From the NCBI GenBank assembly GCA_958370785.1, contig CATXKN010000005.1, positions 62,001-126,000 on the forward strand: a stretch of DNA of 64,000 nt, given 5' to 3'. This document shows, in pieces, positions 63,874-64,000 of this stretch. This DNA is from an uncultured Collinsella sp. GTDB lineage: Bacteria; Actinomycetota; Coriobacteriia; Coriobacteriales; Coriobacteriaceae. The number at the start of each line of letters is the position of its first letter. Within the stretch, counting starts at the first letter, position 1. Below the pieces are notes generated by a model, which did not search any database, was not told the DNA's origin, and was given only the letters and a program-made list of their open reading frames with translations. Both the position numbers and the translations under genes were made by a program.

Positions 63874-64000
63874 GATGACCTCCTTGCAGGGTCGCGCGCG
63901 ATGCGCGACGCCAACGGGGAGAGTTCGCGGTCGATGCCGTCCCGGGAGCAGCATGGTCGGCAGCCGAGCCGACTCACCCTCCAAATGTCCTATGCCACCA

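Overview
The window is high-GC DNA with strong codon bias, so most long antisense frames are shadows. Gene content points to a Gram-positive gut actinobacterium of the class Coriobacteriia, most likely Collinsella or a close relative: an LTA-synthase-like enzyme, a class B sortase with LPXTG-like substrates, an LCP cell-wall ligase, several heterodimeric ABC exporters, PTS sugar uptake, LarE, and many transcriptional regulators. The genus is an inference from overall content and was not checked by search.

Layout. 1-2020: 3' end of an ABC exporter gene with a long hairpin and a terminator. 2039-6573: LysR regulator divergent from an SDR dehydrogenase, an OFA-type MFS transporter and a Gfo/Idh/MocA dehydrogenase. 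6632-9022: inverted-repeat element and tex. 9332-13588: a transaldolase plus UlaA/B/C-like PTS operon (minus strand) divergent from a DeoR regulator, with repeated half-sites between them. 13589-17062: HAD phosphatase and an RlmKL-type rRNA methyltransferase whose first catalytic half looks degenerate. 17156-21896: a potassium module (KdpE-like regulator, KdpD-like kinase without the N-terminal KdpD domain, a 64-aa membrane protein, Kup). 22055-25438: nitroreductase and LTA-synthase-like protein. 25459-30717: a large LANTG-anchored surface protein gene bracketed on both sides by inverted copies of a composite repeat (long-stem hairpin module plus tandem 61/62-bp palindromes). 30724-35258: flavodoxin and an ABC exporter pair. 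35488-37712: long hairpin, SRP RNA, a TadA-glycerate kinase fusion and tRNA-Ser(UGA). 37716-42541: TetR, LemA, repeats, IlvE, DedA and CysE. 42653-46957: MarR-controlled ABC exporter pair. 47063-51010: small orphan protein, nitroreductase, LCP protein, class B sortase and a small SPATG surface protein. 51171-55252: orphan membrane protein, degenerate NtrC-like regulator, YeiH and GntR. 55372-63873: GlmS, LacI, HAD phosphatase, LarE, secreted nuclease and an EF-G-like GTPase with altered G motifs.

How parts work together. Envelope functions dominate. The sortase, LCP protein and SPATG protein form one co-oriented cluster in which the substrate gene is followed by a strong terminator, which should keep substrate expression above the enzymes. 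The exporter pairs show the asymmetric arrangement of heterodimeric exporters, with a degenerate site in the first gene and a canonical site in the second. The potassium module lacks KdpFABC and places a shortened KdpD/KdpE pair next to Kup.

The most unusual material is non-coding. It includes (i) the mirrored repeat bracket around the 1362-aa surface protein gene, (ii) five intergenic hairpins with 27-37 bp near-perfect stems, (iii) at least eight short palindromes with a shared GGGACAG core but different arms, and (iv) two larger inverted-repeat elements that look like miniature mobile elements.
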